Shown here piece by piece: positions 22,551-35,030 of a DNA stretch of 64,000 bases. The stretch's first letter is position 1; each line of letters opens with the position of its first letter. Where the stretch lies: positions 966,001 to 1,030,000 of the forward strand of contig CALZFC010000001.1 in the NCBI GenBank assembly GCA_945643635.1, read 5' to 3'. The position numbers and the translations under genes were made by a program. This DNA comes from Allodiplogaster sudhausi. Lineage: Eukaryota > Nematoda > Chromadorea > Rhabditida > Diplogasteridae. The notes beneath the pieces are model-generated. The model ran no database searches. It worked only from the letters and a program-made list of their open reading frames with translations, and was not told where the DNA came from.

Positions 22551-23749
22551 ACCACGGGAAATCTGCAAAACAAACATCGATTCTGACCTTAGTGTGCTTC
22601 GTGGAGCAGAATGATGCATTGAATGAGTACGAAACATTAAGATTGCACGAAAAGTTGGAAAATGCGGATTTTGTCGCGTACTGAACAGTATTATCCGCAT
22701 TCTGTTCTCGCTGAAAACATTGAAAATACAGCGCTTTGAATAGTTTTAGGTCATTTTCTGACAAATTGCAGAAAAATCGAAAAATGCGTTATTTTCATGA
22801 AGAATTGATATTTTTATGAAATTTTTGTAGGGAGATTTTATGAAAAGGAACAAGCTGAATCGAATGAAATGATTCATTTTATGTTACAACAAGAATTTAA
22901 CTTCTTTTTCACGCATTCCTTGAATCCCACATCTCCGAGGTACGCCTATTCGAGCCTATGTTTTCCCCCTTGGGGACCTCTACACCCAATGAAAAGAATA
23001 TATGTTATACAGTTTTTAATGCTCTACATTTTGAGATATAACACCAACACACAAATGAGTATAAGGTATTTAACCGTCAAATTCAAATATTAAAAGTAAT
23101 TTTTCGATGTGAAAATGAAATAGTTGACTGAAACATCTGGGCAGTTTTTGTTTAGAATCCAACGATGATGCCAATAAAAAAAAGAAAATTGAGAAATATT
23201 GATGTTAAAGAAAGTTATGTGCACTTAAACTTTTCCCCTACTTTTGCATGCCCAATCAAGGAAAAAAATTTTATAACAAAATTGACCTTCTAATTTTCTT
23301 CATAGTGCGCAGAGGTTAAATTTTGAATAGCCAAATCAAAAATTTTTCCCCCGGGGCAGGCCCCTATGGAGGGCTGCTTGATCCTTACAGAGAGGCTCTC
23401 TTAAGAAAAAGTTAATGGAATGAATACAATGGATAATGTGCATCGAATGGCATCAAAATCGATCTACGCGAAAATTCTTAAATATTCAGGCGAAAAGCGA
23501 CCACGAACACCATGGAGAATTGAAAATTATTGAGATAAGTGAGAAAATTATTCGAGAAGTAATGTGAAGAAAAAAAAAGCAGATTAATTGATATAAATGA
23601 AGCGATTTCATTTTTGATGCGTTCAAGAAAGAAGTGTTTGAGTGAGATTAAGCGTGGTGAGAAAAAAATTATTAATAATAAGAGCGACGAAAAAGTGCGG
23701 AGAAATCCGTGTCAACAATTCGAGCGACAAAAAGTAAAAAAAAAGGAAA

Positions 23750-26296
23750 TCAATAAAATGCCGCAGCGCACTCGACCGAGAAGTTCGCGCCCTTTACGTG
23801 GTGCTCGCGGACCGCGTCGCGGACCGCGCCGCGTACCGCGCCGCCGCGGACACGCCCGACATCATCCTCGTCGCCGTTGTGTCCCGTATTGGTAGTAGCA
23901 TTCTTCTTCGCCAAGTAGACAACGGCTTCCGCGTACAGCGTAAGCGCGTGCTTCAGACGTGGCAACAGACACGGCCGATAACTATATAGCACGGGCACAA
24001 GAGAAGTCAATCACACACACGTCATCATAATCGTTCTCTCATTTCTTTTCCATTTTAAAAAAAATCGTAAAGTTTAAGCAACAACAAAAAATTGATCGTT
24101 TTTCAAAGAAATTTTTGTAAGGATAAATATGAGAGAAGATGTTGAAAAAAACTAGTTGAAAAGTTGTAAAAAAAATCACTTAAAAAAATTAGCTTGAGCT
24201 CTAGCACACACACACATTTCCCATCCTTGCAGCTTGATGGTGATGTCGTATGTGAAGTAGCGGTAACCGTTGCCGGGCGCCTTCATACGCAACTTGTCGA
24301 TCTCGTCAATGGCGACAACAGAGACGCCGGCGCCACCGACACGAAAGTTCACCCGGCGAAGGTCTCGGCCGCGCCGTCGACAACGCGAGGGTTATCTGGT
24401 GAAAAGTGTCATTATAATTGGCTATTTATTCGTGCAAATCGGTATGAATTGCACAGAGATTAGAGCACGACCGTTAGAAGATTAGATTTCAAACGGAAAT
24501 AATCAATATGAGGCCTTATATAGAGGCCTGCTCGAACCTCTCAAATTAGCACTCTAAATCTTTTAAGAAAACTAAAACGGAGGTTATCATCATAATTCTT
24601 TTTCTTTATCATAATTTAATTTTTTTTTGTTAAATTACTTTCAAAAAAAATATTTCATCTAAAATTTAAGAACCGGAAATGTGAGGTACATTGCGTCTTC
24701 GTCGGCCGCGCCTTCCGCGATACGTGTTGCCGCGTCTAAAATGAGAGCCGCGTCGGGGCGGGGCTTCCGAAATGCATCCTCCGCCGCTGGTGGAATGATG
24801 CGCTCTTGCTGGCTGACTGATGATGGTGGTGAAGGGATCACTACCTTGTCGGAGTCTGAATTTTTTTTGCTTAAATAAGTAATTATTAACTAAAATAAGA
24901 CAAAAAATTAATAAAGAAATAGATAAATGTATAACAAATAAATAAATTATGTGTATTATATAATAAATATTACGAAAAGTATGCATTTAATAAGCTAACT
25001 AATAAGTGAACTAGAAATTATATAAATCGAACCAGTCGCTCGAGGAAATAATGTGATTGCGATGAGCGGTACGGAAAGCAGCAGCGAGTAGAAGAGCACG
25101 GCGGAGAAGTCTCGCCAGAAATGACGCGTCGCGGTCTTGTCACGCGTCGCGGTTTTCTTGCGCGTAAAATTAAATGAATTCCAGGATTCCTTCGCCTGCA
25201 TCGCGATCCATGAAGCCACAAACAGCCCGAACTCGAGCGTGAGAATGAAGTGGAGTATCTCAATCGCGACAATCCACTTTGGCTGTCTCGGCGCGATTTC
25301 TTGCTTCTAAAAATAAATTAAATATGAATATACTAAAAATAAAAAAATAAAATTAAAGCTAATAAATATAAATGCTGGCGAACATTTGCCGTGTGCTCCT
25401 TGGCTTCATCTTACTTCTCTGCTGCTGCTGCTTCTTCTTCCTCCTTCTTCTCCTTCCTGCCCTCTTCATCCATATCCTCGTCGCTATCGACCGATCGAGC
25501 CGTGTGCTCCGATTCGGCATCATAGTCGGAGTCGATTTCTATCGCCGTCTTCTCCGATTCCGCGTCAGAGTCTGAGTCGATGGCCGTATGAAGGCTGACG
25601 CGGTCGTCTTCATCTGGCTAGAACTCAGAGTGCACGATACTAACTAGATATCTTTTGTGTAAGTGTCGAGTTTTCCTCAAAAAATGGTAAGAATCGCTCT
25701 ACTGAGGAAGAAAGGCAGTGCACAGAAAAAAAGGCAACAATGGGGTTGAATCATGATCATGAGTCAGGTGATCTATCCATATATGTATGTATGTAGATGC
25801 TTAAAGAAATTGCTGCCTACCTTGTTAGGAAATTTGAGGGCAGCTGCCGTAGCGCAGTGTGCGCTCAGATGGTTGATCGCTTGATCGGCAGCGTTCGAGG
25901 CATCCGATGTGTCCTCTGAATCGGTCGAGGAGTCCTCGGAGTCGGTCGATGTGTCATCGGAGTCGGTAGATGAGTCATCGGAGTCAATAGACGAGTCATC
26001 CGTCGACCACTCCGAGTTCTCCGAGGAGGTGTACTCATCATCCAGCGCTTGCTCGTTGCTTAGAATCGACGACCGCTGCAAAATGAATTGTTTCAAAATA
26101 TTTTTAGTTATATTCTTTAAATTTTAATTTTTTTGTTCATTATTAAAAAAATATATTTATACTCTGATTAAAAAATATCTTGTTGACTGACTTGCAAGAC
26201 TAATTGAGTATTGATTGGCTCGTTCGAACCCGAGCGTGGCCTGTCGATGACTTCAAAGTCGCTGTCGTCGCTGCTGCAGCTGGCCGGGATGGACAT
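23750..26296 (-). CDS. Unrecognised membrane protein, family X paralog A (two-TM form)
   Basis: I do not recognise this family, but it is a clear paralog of the plus-strand gene at 54473-57724. Exons: 26192-26296 (MSIPASCSSDDSDFEVI), 25821-26075 (Ser/Asp/Thr-rich acidic repeats, DSSTDSEDTSD), 25415-25617 (acidic, ending EEEEAAAAE), 25033-25306 (two hydrophobic segments, one around IEILHFILTLEFGLFVASW and one around VLFYSLLLSVPLIAITLF), 24674-24855 (ADEDAMYLTFP), 24216-24395 (GRDL, RVGGAGVSVVAIDEIDKL, YDITIKLQGW) and 23750-23981 (YRPCLLPRLKHALTLYAEAV). Two joints are off. Exon 3 to 4 differs by one base. Exon 6 lacks 17 bases present in paralog B, which shifts the frame near 24370. It may be a pseudogene or carry errors. 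Confidence 0.7.
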
Positions 26297-26627
26297 TCTA
26301 AACACAAAATGTATTTTATATGTTATATTTATAACATGAACAAAATTTAAAAGAAAAAAAAATAGCAAACTCCATTATGGCATAGAAAAATAAGGTAGAC
26401 ACTCGATCGGATGAACCGAGTGAAGGATTGAACGAATGGTAAGTAGATGTAGCGGAGCAGCAGAGGCGGGTCGCGACTGTTAATGGTAGCGATGAATCTT
26501 CTTGCCACGGAGAAAACGACCTCTGTTAGACTGGAGAGAGCTTGGAAGAGACAGAGCGTCCTGACAATGAGATATGCCTTTAAAACGCTGTGAAAAAGAC
26601 CGTGAGAGAAGAGGCGAATCCTTATAA

Positions 26628-26669
<42 letters not shown>

Positions 26670-27797
26670 AGCGAGAGGGAGGAGCTAGAGGAAGAAGAGA
26701 TGTTGAAATAGGGAGAAATTTAATTAACTCCAAATTAAAAGAGAATCACAGCTTCGCTCACACGGGGCGTATCCACGGGTTGCCCACTGCGTGAAAATCG
26801 CACTAATTAATGGGAACTTATTATAATAAAAAAATAAAGTATGTGCTGCGCAGCCTCAACCACGTGTCCGCCTTCCTTCATCGCTTATACACACAGCGCA
26901 GAAAGTATAATAGTTTAACCCTCTGGCGGGAAAGTTCGTTTTTAAGTACGCAGAAAACGTACTTTAAAACGAAACTATAGTTCCTTGTCGACGTCATTCA
27001 TGACACAACGAATAGTCGTTGTGTCCTTTCAACGGGAAGTCGGACTCCTTCTGCGCATGATCGGCCGGATGTGTGTCGAGAGCAAATGCTTACATCAAAT
27101 TCGAACAATTATTGATTCATTCTTTAAGATCACAGATCACATTTTCAAAGACAATATCAAGAAGTGTGTCACGCTATCAATATATGTATATAGTGCGGGT
27201 GGCGTCTAGGAATATATTTAAAGCGACCGTGAACAGTATTCGTTCATGTACATATATGTATGAATGTATGTATGTATGTATATACATACATACATACATG
27301 CAGATATGAGCGTCATGTATGTGAATCTATTCGTAAACTAACAGAACCTCAAATATTCTCTTCAAAGTCACATTCATGTTCATATAGAAGATCAAAATTT
27401 TTTTCAAAAGGCAATGGGCTTGCAATACCATTTTGAACTACATATTTTAAGTGGTGACAATAATACCAGGTTGCGGTGCCAAAGTGTAAACTTCATGCAA
27501 ATCACATCAAAATATCAGCTCCATATAGTATTCTCTAGCTATATTCCTCTATTTGCTTATCCTTTCCCTTCTGTGGACGAAAAAAAAGGGTTTGCCGGTT
27601 TCCTTGAGCAACTCCTGGCCCTTTTTCTGACGCAAAGAATCCGTTATAGCTGTGCAAATTCGGCACAGCTAACTGCTATGCCCATAAAAGTCACGGGGGA
27701 GATAGGCCCAAGGACCTCGTGCTCCTCCCTCTTTTTCTTGCTTTCCTCACAGATTTTGGGTCCCCTCTCGTAAAGAGACACGTTCAAAGTGCATACA
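26297..27797. other. Intergenic; (GA)n and TATG/CATA palindromic repeat
   Basis: A (GA)n run lies at about 26629-26664. Near 27255-27300 a (GTAT)n run turns into (ACAT)n, giving a simple-repeat palindrome. No exon was recognised. Confidence 0.6.
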
Positions 27798-29585
27798 TTT
27801 AAGAGAGCCTCTCTGTAAGGATCAAGCAGCTCTCAATGGAGGCCTGCCCCGGCGCAACATTTTCTGATTCAGTTATGCAAAATTTAATTAGGGGTTCACA
27901 TATGCATTGTAAAGAAGATTAGTAGATCAATTTTGGTATAAAAATTTTTTTCTTGTCTGGGCAAGCAAAAGTAAGGAAAAAGTGTACATCGCCATAACTT
28001 TCTTTAACATCAACATTTTTCCATTTACTTTTTTTTATTGGCATCCCGGTTGAATTCTAATCAAAAACTCTATTGATGTATTTGGTCAAATATTTTATTC
28101 TCATGTCGAAAAATTATTTTAAATATTTCAATTTCACCGTTGAATGCCTTATACTCATTTAGTCCTGGGATCTGAACAGAAAATAGTGGGTGATAGAACA
28201 TGTCCTGTACATTAATACCAGTGCCGGAAAAGTTCCCTATGGATCTTTGAAAAGTCAATTTTCTTGGAAGCCATTTCCGCAGCCGTTTAATCTCGCTGAT
28301 TGAACATATCACCACATGTTATATGCCATTCTATAGCTATCGCTCAGACGAACAACTTTCCCATACATCACTTTATGATGAATAGCTTGTTTGATCTACT
28401 TTTTTTGGTTCGAATTTGTTGACCGCTTATTTGGCCTTACCGTAAATTTACACTTTTTGGCGGATATATTTATTTCGATAGAGCGCCAAAATAGCTATCG
28501 ATTGATAGGTCATTCTTTAAGATTGGTTTTGGCATTTTCCAGAAATGAATTTTGTATGGAATTTTGGTCCATTGGTTGTGCACGTCGAATGTCATGGGTC
28601 GCAGGTTCGAAGCCGCTCGCGTGCAAACCCTTTTGCAAGCTTTTACCACGTGAAATCTGCAAAACAAACATCGATTCTGACCTTAGTGTGCTTCGTGGAG
28701 AAGAATGATGTATAGTATAAGTAGGAATCATGTAGATTGCACAAAACTTGCAAAACGAGGATCTGTCAGTTTTGGCGCGACGGCCATAGGAAAATCAATA
28801 CTGCCATTCGTAGGGACCTTGTACTCGGATATAAATGATGTATGTTGTAGAGAATTTTGTCGCGTATTGTTCAGTACTATCCGCATTCTGTTTTCGCTGA
28901 AAACATTGAAAATACAGCGATTCGAATAGTTTTAGGTCATTTTCGGACTATGGCAGGAAAATCGAAAAATGCATTTTTTTCATAGAAAAATGTTTTAATG
29001 AAATTTTGTTGGAAAGCTTTTATGATAAGAAAAACGTGCTGAATCGTATGAAGTAGTTTATTTTATGTCATAACAAGAATTTAACTTCGTTTTCACGCAT
29101 TCCTTGAATCCAACATATCCGAGTTGCCCCCATTTGAGCCTATTTGTAACCCCTTTAGGGTAGGACACTAAACGAAAAGAATATATGTTATACAGTTTTT
29201 AATGCTCTACATTTTGAGATATAAAACCCAGGACTAAATGAGTATAAGGTATTCAACGGTGAAATTGAAATATTTAAAATAATTTTTCGACATGAGAATA
29301 AAATATTTGACCAAATATATCAATAGAGTTTTTGATTAGAATTCAACCGGGATGCCAATAAAAAAAAGTAAATGGAAAAATGTTGATTTTGAAGCGAGAT
29401 ACATCAAATCACATATCATCCATACTTTTAACTGTTCACGCATGTATATTTTTTGAAAAAAAAATTTTGTCATTTAATCTTGTTACTGGGGCCCAGTGCC
29501 ATGTCCGACAAAGTTTTCGCTCTCGAAATCCAACATCTGGATCTGGGGCAGGCCCTACTGGAGACATACGGAGAGGCTCTCTTAA
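27798..29585. mobile_element. Palindromic element, copy 2, TTAA-flanked
   Basis: Same ends as copy 1 (TTAAGAGAGCCTCTCTGTA at the left, GAGAGGCTCTCTTAA at the right). Arms of about 390 bp (27801-28190 and 29190-29585) are reverse complements. The interior shares sequence with one arm of copy 1, including the tRNA-like motif near 28560-28630, but is not palindromic. No coding sequence is seen. Confidence 0.82.
28558..28632 (+). other. tRNA-like motif in palindromic element 2
   Basis: A divergent copy of the module in element 1: CATTGGTTGTGCACGTCG, then GGTCGCAGGTTCGAAGCC. The T-arm stem is partly degraded. Confidence 0.4.
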
Positions 29586-29882
29586 ATGAACAAGGGGTTT
29601 TTTTGGACAGAATTCTCTGTTTATCCACCTCGGCATTCATGCTGACTGTTCCACGATAGAAATACATAGATGGAGAGAGAGAGAGAGAAAGAGAGAGAAA
29701 GAGAAGGAGAAGAGATCCAAACGTTGTGCTGATAGAGGAGTCAAATCCCGACCCCACCAAAGTCCACTAATCTTTCGACCTTTTCCGGTAATGATTCGTA
29801 CCTTCCCACCGCTTTGAGCTCGCTATTAAAGGACTGAACATAATGTAGCGAGCGACGATTTGTAAAATTTTTACAGCGAGCC

Positions 29883-31864
29883 ATGCTTCTTCTGCCTCTG
29901 CTGGCTGCTTCATTTCTCTCGGATGGCCTCCACGCCATTCACCCGACAGTTGAGGTTGAATTTTTTCTTAGTTTATAGTTTATTTTAAATGTTTTACTAG
30001 CTACATTTCTGTAAAAAATTGCTTCATGAGAGTCCGCAAGGCGGAGAATTTTTGGAAGCATAAGATTACTTCTACCGGTTTAATTGTACTCCTTTTCAAG
30101 CAAATTAAAATATTTCATCTCTCGTCAACGTCCGATTATTTGATTTTTATGAAATATCCCTCATATTGTTCCAATAACAAAGAAAATTTGTTTAAGTATG
30201 AAATAGCCGACTTCGTCTCACGGCCAGAGTATCTTCAAGCAATGGAGCAATCTCGACATGAAGATGCGTGAACTTGAAGACGGAGGTGACAAACAAGAGA
30301 AAACGCGATCTCAACGAGCGAATCAAGGTCAGTGCTCCAGTCCATTTTAACAGGAAATTTACACCATATGAATGGGTATCGTTCAATCAAGCAACTTTAT
30401 TCCACAATGGTAGAAGGCAAGAATGAAAATTGTTCAATCTTTATTGATTGATCTATGTCTTGCGACGTCCATGATTAAGAAACAACATGCTAATTATTCG
30501 CCCGAGAGACCTCCTTTTATACCTTTGGTTAACGCTTTTACAAATACGTTTCGAAAAAAAAATCAGAATAATGGTAGCCTAAGTGGAAGAAAAGGAATAG
30601 GAAAAAGAAATAAATAAAAAAAAGTTCTCGTCGAAAACGTGAACTTTTTTACTTGAAGAGACCTTATACTTATACTTTATTTTTTCATACCGAAGTGCGA
30701 CGTGGTAGTGTGAAATTTAGCAGTGAAAAATTTAAACATATAAATAATATGACCTAGTGAAATATAAAATGACCGAATTGGTATGTAATTCTAGAGAATA
30801 GCCGCGTCCGGCTTCAGAGCGAACTCGCTCGACAGCGTCGCGTTCGCTTCTTCTGATCTCTACGAGCGCGGTCGATTGGATGGCGTCCATTTCGAAGGCG
30901 ACATCCTGCTCACTCAGTACAAAACTTTCATCACTCAAACAGAATCACTATTTCATCATCGGTTCAAGTATCTTTTCGGGGCAATTCAAGAGATATAAAG
31001 ATAATTTATAGCCGGGAATTTGTTACATTTAAAAAGATTCATCTCGATAATTCACCGTCCATATTATTATTAGGGAGCAGCTAGACGCACTCTCAATGAA
31101 GAGCGGCCCAAAGAAAAGCTCGAGGAGCCGATTGCCGACGAAAAAGTGGACAACCGTCATTCCATGCTCGTTTGATGGCGAATTTCGTAAGTGTTTGCGC
31201 GTCAATTCAACTGTGTGCTCTAGTAGACTCTGCGATTTTATTTACATACATAAGAAATACAAAATATTCATCAGAAAAAGCTTATTAGAAATAAAAGAAG
31301 GTGAACAAAAAAGACCCTTACATTAGTTAGGATGCCTAAGGCCTATAAAGTAAGAGGACTGACATATAAGTTCCGTTCAGCTGTTTCCCGCGTGACCGCC
31401 ATTCGCGAGGGCATCAAGTTCTGGCAGGACAACACGTGTCTGCGCTTTGAGGTTTGTGATATCAGAACATAAATTATTTATAAAAACTTCCCAAGTCAAC
31501 AAATCGATGCCTAATTAGGAGGACGCCGAAGGCGAGGCGCGCACCAAGTTCATCGATGGTCTCAGCTGCAACTCGTACGTCGGCCGAATTGGCCGCGAAC
31601 AAGAGATATCGATTGGCGCTGGCTGTGCGCATGTTAGTTCGTACATTTCATTTGTTTATTAAATTATTTATTTATTTATTCTTACATCATAGATAGATGA
31701 GACACCACACGCAATATTTTCTCGGCTAGCGACAGGACACGGATCAGGCGATAATACTGAAAACTCTAGAATACTATGTAACAGTGAATTATGACTCCGA
31801 GGAATAATTAAAAAAAAAAGCTGGGGAAGGTGGGAGGGAAGGGGGATGCGCGTTCTATAAATAA

Positions 31865-31915
<51 letters not shown>

Positions 31916-33515
31916 GTACGCCTACCGTCTCTGAATCTTTATTTTTCAGCCTAGCGTAATGACTCATCAGCTCGGACCCGCAATCGGCTTGTTCCACACA
32001 CAGTCTCGGCCAGATCGCGACCGCTATGTCATCATTAATAAGCAGAATATTTTGGTGCGGTGATACGGTAGGCCGCTTGAGAGACAATCACGAAATTTCG
32101 GCATTTTAGAAGTGGCGCTTCGCGCCACTTTGACGCAGGTTCACAAGGTGAGCTTGATGGCTTTGGCATTCCGTATGAATTCGGCAGCAACATGCACTTC
32201 AACTCTTACAGGTTTAGTAGTATGCTAATATATGTATCTATGTTGTAAAATTGACATTTTTACATTATCAATAATTTAATCAACAAACGATGATTGTCTC
32301 CAGTTTCACGAGCGACCAGCAAAGGCCGACTCTCGTCGCTGTCGACAGCCACTTTCAGTACTCGATGGCCGGACGTCAGCCTACGTTCAATGACGTTCTC
32401 CTCGTCAATCGATATTATGGATGTTTCGGTAAGTTGTTGTAGCCGAATTGCGTGGGTGGGGTGTGTGGGCGAAACGTGGGGCATCCGCAGCGCGGTTTCG
32501 AACCCGTGGCCCAGAGTCTGAGAGACTCTATCCAACGAGCTATGATGGTGCGTGGAAACGTGTCACACTGCGTACGGGAGAGATGCTCCTTATAAAGTAA
32601 AATCTTTCGGTGGAAAAAATTTTTTTTTTGAAAAGACAGCTATAGTTTTAAAAGAAATTAAAGTAAGGTTTACAAAACTGTCCAAGGCGCATAATAAATG
32701 ATAATGAAATAGCTGAGTGTGGTCGTGTCAGAAGCAAAGTGCGACAGCGAGGAGAAAGTGTCATGTGAGCATGGCGGAGTGCAGGATGTGAACGCGTGCA
32801 GCGAATGCCGCTGCCCGACCGGCTACGGAGGGAAGACATGCAAAGAGATAGTCAGTTTTTTTTTCTCTCTCTTCAAAATCAATAAGTTAATATAGTTAAT
32901 TTTTTTTAGAATTTTAAAATCAATAAGTTAACGTTGATTTTTTTCGACGGCGCCGCTGAGCGTCTCCTTGAGGCTCCCGAAGAGAAGTTCTATGTCATTC
33001 AGGTTCACAGGGCTGCTGCATTTTGAATTTCCCGCCAATTGACGTGTCACAATTTTTTTTTAGGCACCACGTGGAAGGCTAGTGGAAGTGACGATAGCCG
33101 ACGTTGGCGTCAAACTCAGAGCGCCCGACTGCCTGTACGGCGGCGCCATGATGTGGACGGCGAACGATTGGCCGGCTTCAAGTCAGTAAGGCGATGGATA
33201 AATTATTGGAAACGCACCGAACAAAACGGGGCTACCTAATTGTATTGGGGTTAATACCCCCTCCAAATAAATTCTTTTTCCTTCTTCAGATTCTGCTCGA
33301 AAGAGCAGACGGAACCGCACTATATGTCGGAGGGCGAACGCGTCTTCTTCAGCATCTTTAGTAATTATGCGGAGACAAAAGCTACACCATCACCTATTGG
33401 ATACTCGACACCTAGTCAGCGTCCTCCCACGATGCGAAAGACTGATTTCGAGTTCGGAAAACTACAGTTACATTTGCTTACGTTATGCATTTTACTATTT
33501 GTAATTGTTGCATGA
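29883..33515 (+). CDS. Astacin-family (M12A) protein with EGF and CUB domains; catalytic residues lost
   Basis: Thirteen exons join in phase: 29883-29954, 30207-30327, 30802-30916, 31074-31186, 31381-31451, 31519-31632, 31950-32059, 32110-32211, 32304-32428, 32732-32850, 32910-33002, 33064-33185 and 33290-33515. That is 1503 bases, 500 residues. Order: signal peptide ([15 protein letters not shown]), prodomain with FEGDILLT, astacin domain ([34 protein letters not shown]), EGF-like Cys block ([12 protein letters not shown]), a CUB-like region and a hydrophobic C-terminal tail suggesting a GPI anchor. Family members are secreted zinc proteases of cuticle and matrix processing. Here the zinc-site helix reads [19 protein letters not shown] (site at 31965-31997): the general-base Glu is Gln and the second His is Pro. 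The Met-turn is SNMHF, not SxMHY. An intact frame with a dead site suggests a pseudoprotease. Confidence 0.9.
31868..31912. repeat. (TA)n microsatellite in astacin intron 6
   Basis: An uninterrupted TA dinucleotide run of about 45 bases. Confidence 0.95.
32478..32560 (-). other. tRNA-like sequence in astacin intron 9, antisense to the gene
   Basis: On the minus strand it has a good A-box (TAGCTCGTTGGATAGAGTC) followed about 30 bases later by a B-box (GGGTTCGAAACC). Acceptor-stem pairing is poor and the anticodon arm is not convincing, so it is most likely a tRNA pseudogene or the head of a SINE. Confidence 0.5.
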
Positions 33516-34099
33516 ACATACAAAGTGTATCGATAAAGCGCGAGTTTATTGAATATGTTCGGAAGTGGACTCTGTTTATTAAGGTGAGCGAAGTACTTAT
33601 CGCCTGCTCAAAAAAAAAAGAAATTGAAAACAAAGAACCGTTTCAATCATTCTCTTTGTACTTTGTTCATAAAAAGAATTTGTTCTAGAGTAGTCGTCAG
33701 ACATGCTAATTTTAATATTTTATTTCCTTTCCTCCTACTCATCACAACACTATTTGTGTCTATGCCTGTGATTAGATCCCTCCCTCTCTCCTCTCTCTCT
33801 CTCCCTCTCTCTCTCTAACTCTCTCTCTTCTCTCTCTCGCTCTCTCCACATCCTATCTTCGGAACAGCTTCTTCGCTGAGGATGGCGTCCCTTCAGACGC
33901 GAGTCGGTCGCGTCGTGTGAACGGAGTGGCTGGTCGCGCGCCATCCGAGGCGAGACGCGCGCGGGAGACTCGCGCGCGGCGAGGTGACGAAGGAGGGCCG
34001 GGCGGGCGTGGCGACGCTCTTGCCGGCGTGAATTGGTGGAAATAGGTCGGTCGCTCCGGTGTGAAAGAGCTCAGTGGACACTGATAAAAAATAATAGTA

Positions 34100-34145
<46 letters not shown>

Positions 34146-34452
34146 TAATAATAATAATGATCATAAAAATAATAACGATAATAATAATAATAATAATAAT
34201 AATAATTTAATAACATCGTTTAATATAGTAAAACCGCGAGATCATGAAAAAATTACTGGAATATTTTTTCTCGAACGATTGATTCATTTTTATTCATTTT
34301 TTCTTCTGGTTGCAAAATATTAATATTTATTTTAGAAGAGGAAGAAGAAAGAGGACCGAGGAGGAGGGCGAAGATGACGAGACGGTCGACGGAGAAGTGA
34401 GCGCAGCCGGGTAGTGGAACTGGAATAGGAGAGTGAGTGAGAGAGAAAGAGC

Positions 34453-34531
<79 letters not shown>

Positions 34532-34858
34532 GAGAAGACAATGGAGTTGGGTGGACACGTGCAATGGGAAGAAGATCATTGAATAGGTGGCTGACTGAAT
34601 AAATTGCAATTATGTAGCAAACCCGTGTGTTGGGAGAAATGATTAGATAAACATTTTCTGTGTATTGATCACGTTATGTGATCGAACAGCAAATCGAGTG
34701 GACCAGGACAGAAAAGACAGACGAAAACTCTAAATGAGATCTTGAGGCAGGGCATAGGAGGTTTCTCCGCCAGCTATGCAACCAGGGTTCGCCTAGAAAG
34801 AGGGGCCAGCCAACCACGTTAACGGGGCAAGCCAGAATGGTGGGGCATCAATATGGAA
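33516..34858. other. Intergenic; microsatellites and a GC-rich island
   Basis: CT tract at about 33779-33845; (TAA)n at about 34095-34206; GA tract at about 34437-34530. Between 33850 and 34045 a GC-rich stretch is open in more than one frame on both strands, but nothing is recognisable. An unidentified exon cannot be excluded. Confidence 0.55.
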
Positions 34859-34978
34859 TTAGGAATGATCGTGGATGTCTGTCTGCACCTGCGTGTAGAT
34901 CGTATCCATGACGACATGGCGATGAGTGGCGGGGAGAGTGGACGTCGGAGTCACCGTCGGTGCTCCCTCTGAGAATGC

Positions 34979-35030
<52 letters not shown>

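Larger units (their letters stand above)
20708..23408. mobile_element. Long palindromic (foldback) element, copy 1, TTAA-flanked
   Basis: The two ends read TTAAGAGAGCC and GGCTCTCTTAA, giving terminal inverted repeats beginning GAGAGCCTCTCTGTA with TTAA on each side. Arms of about 1.0 kb (about 21060-22065 and 22130-23040) are near-perfect reverse complements around a short centre near 22095. No transposase is visible, so it is a non-autonomous, miniature-style element. A second copy lies at 27798-29585. A tRNA-like B-box motif occurs once in each arm. Confidence 0.85.

Noticed and set aside
32478..32560. Functional tRNA gene
   Set aside because: A- and B-boxes are good, but the acceptor stem does not pair and no clear anticodon stem forms. 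Kept only as a tRNA-like sequence.
33853..34216. Poly-Ile, poly-Tyr and poly-Asn open frames
   Set aside because: Translations of the (TAA)n microsatellite at 34095-34206.
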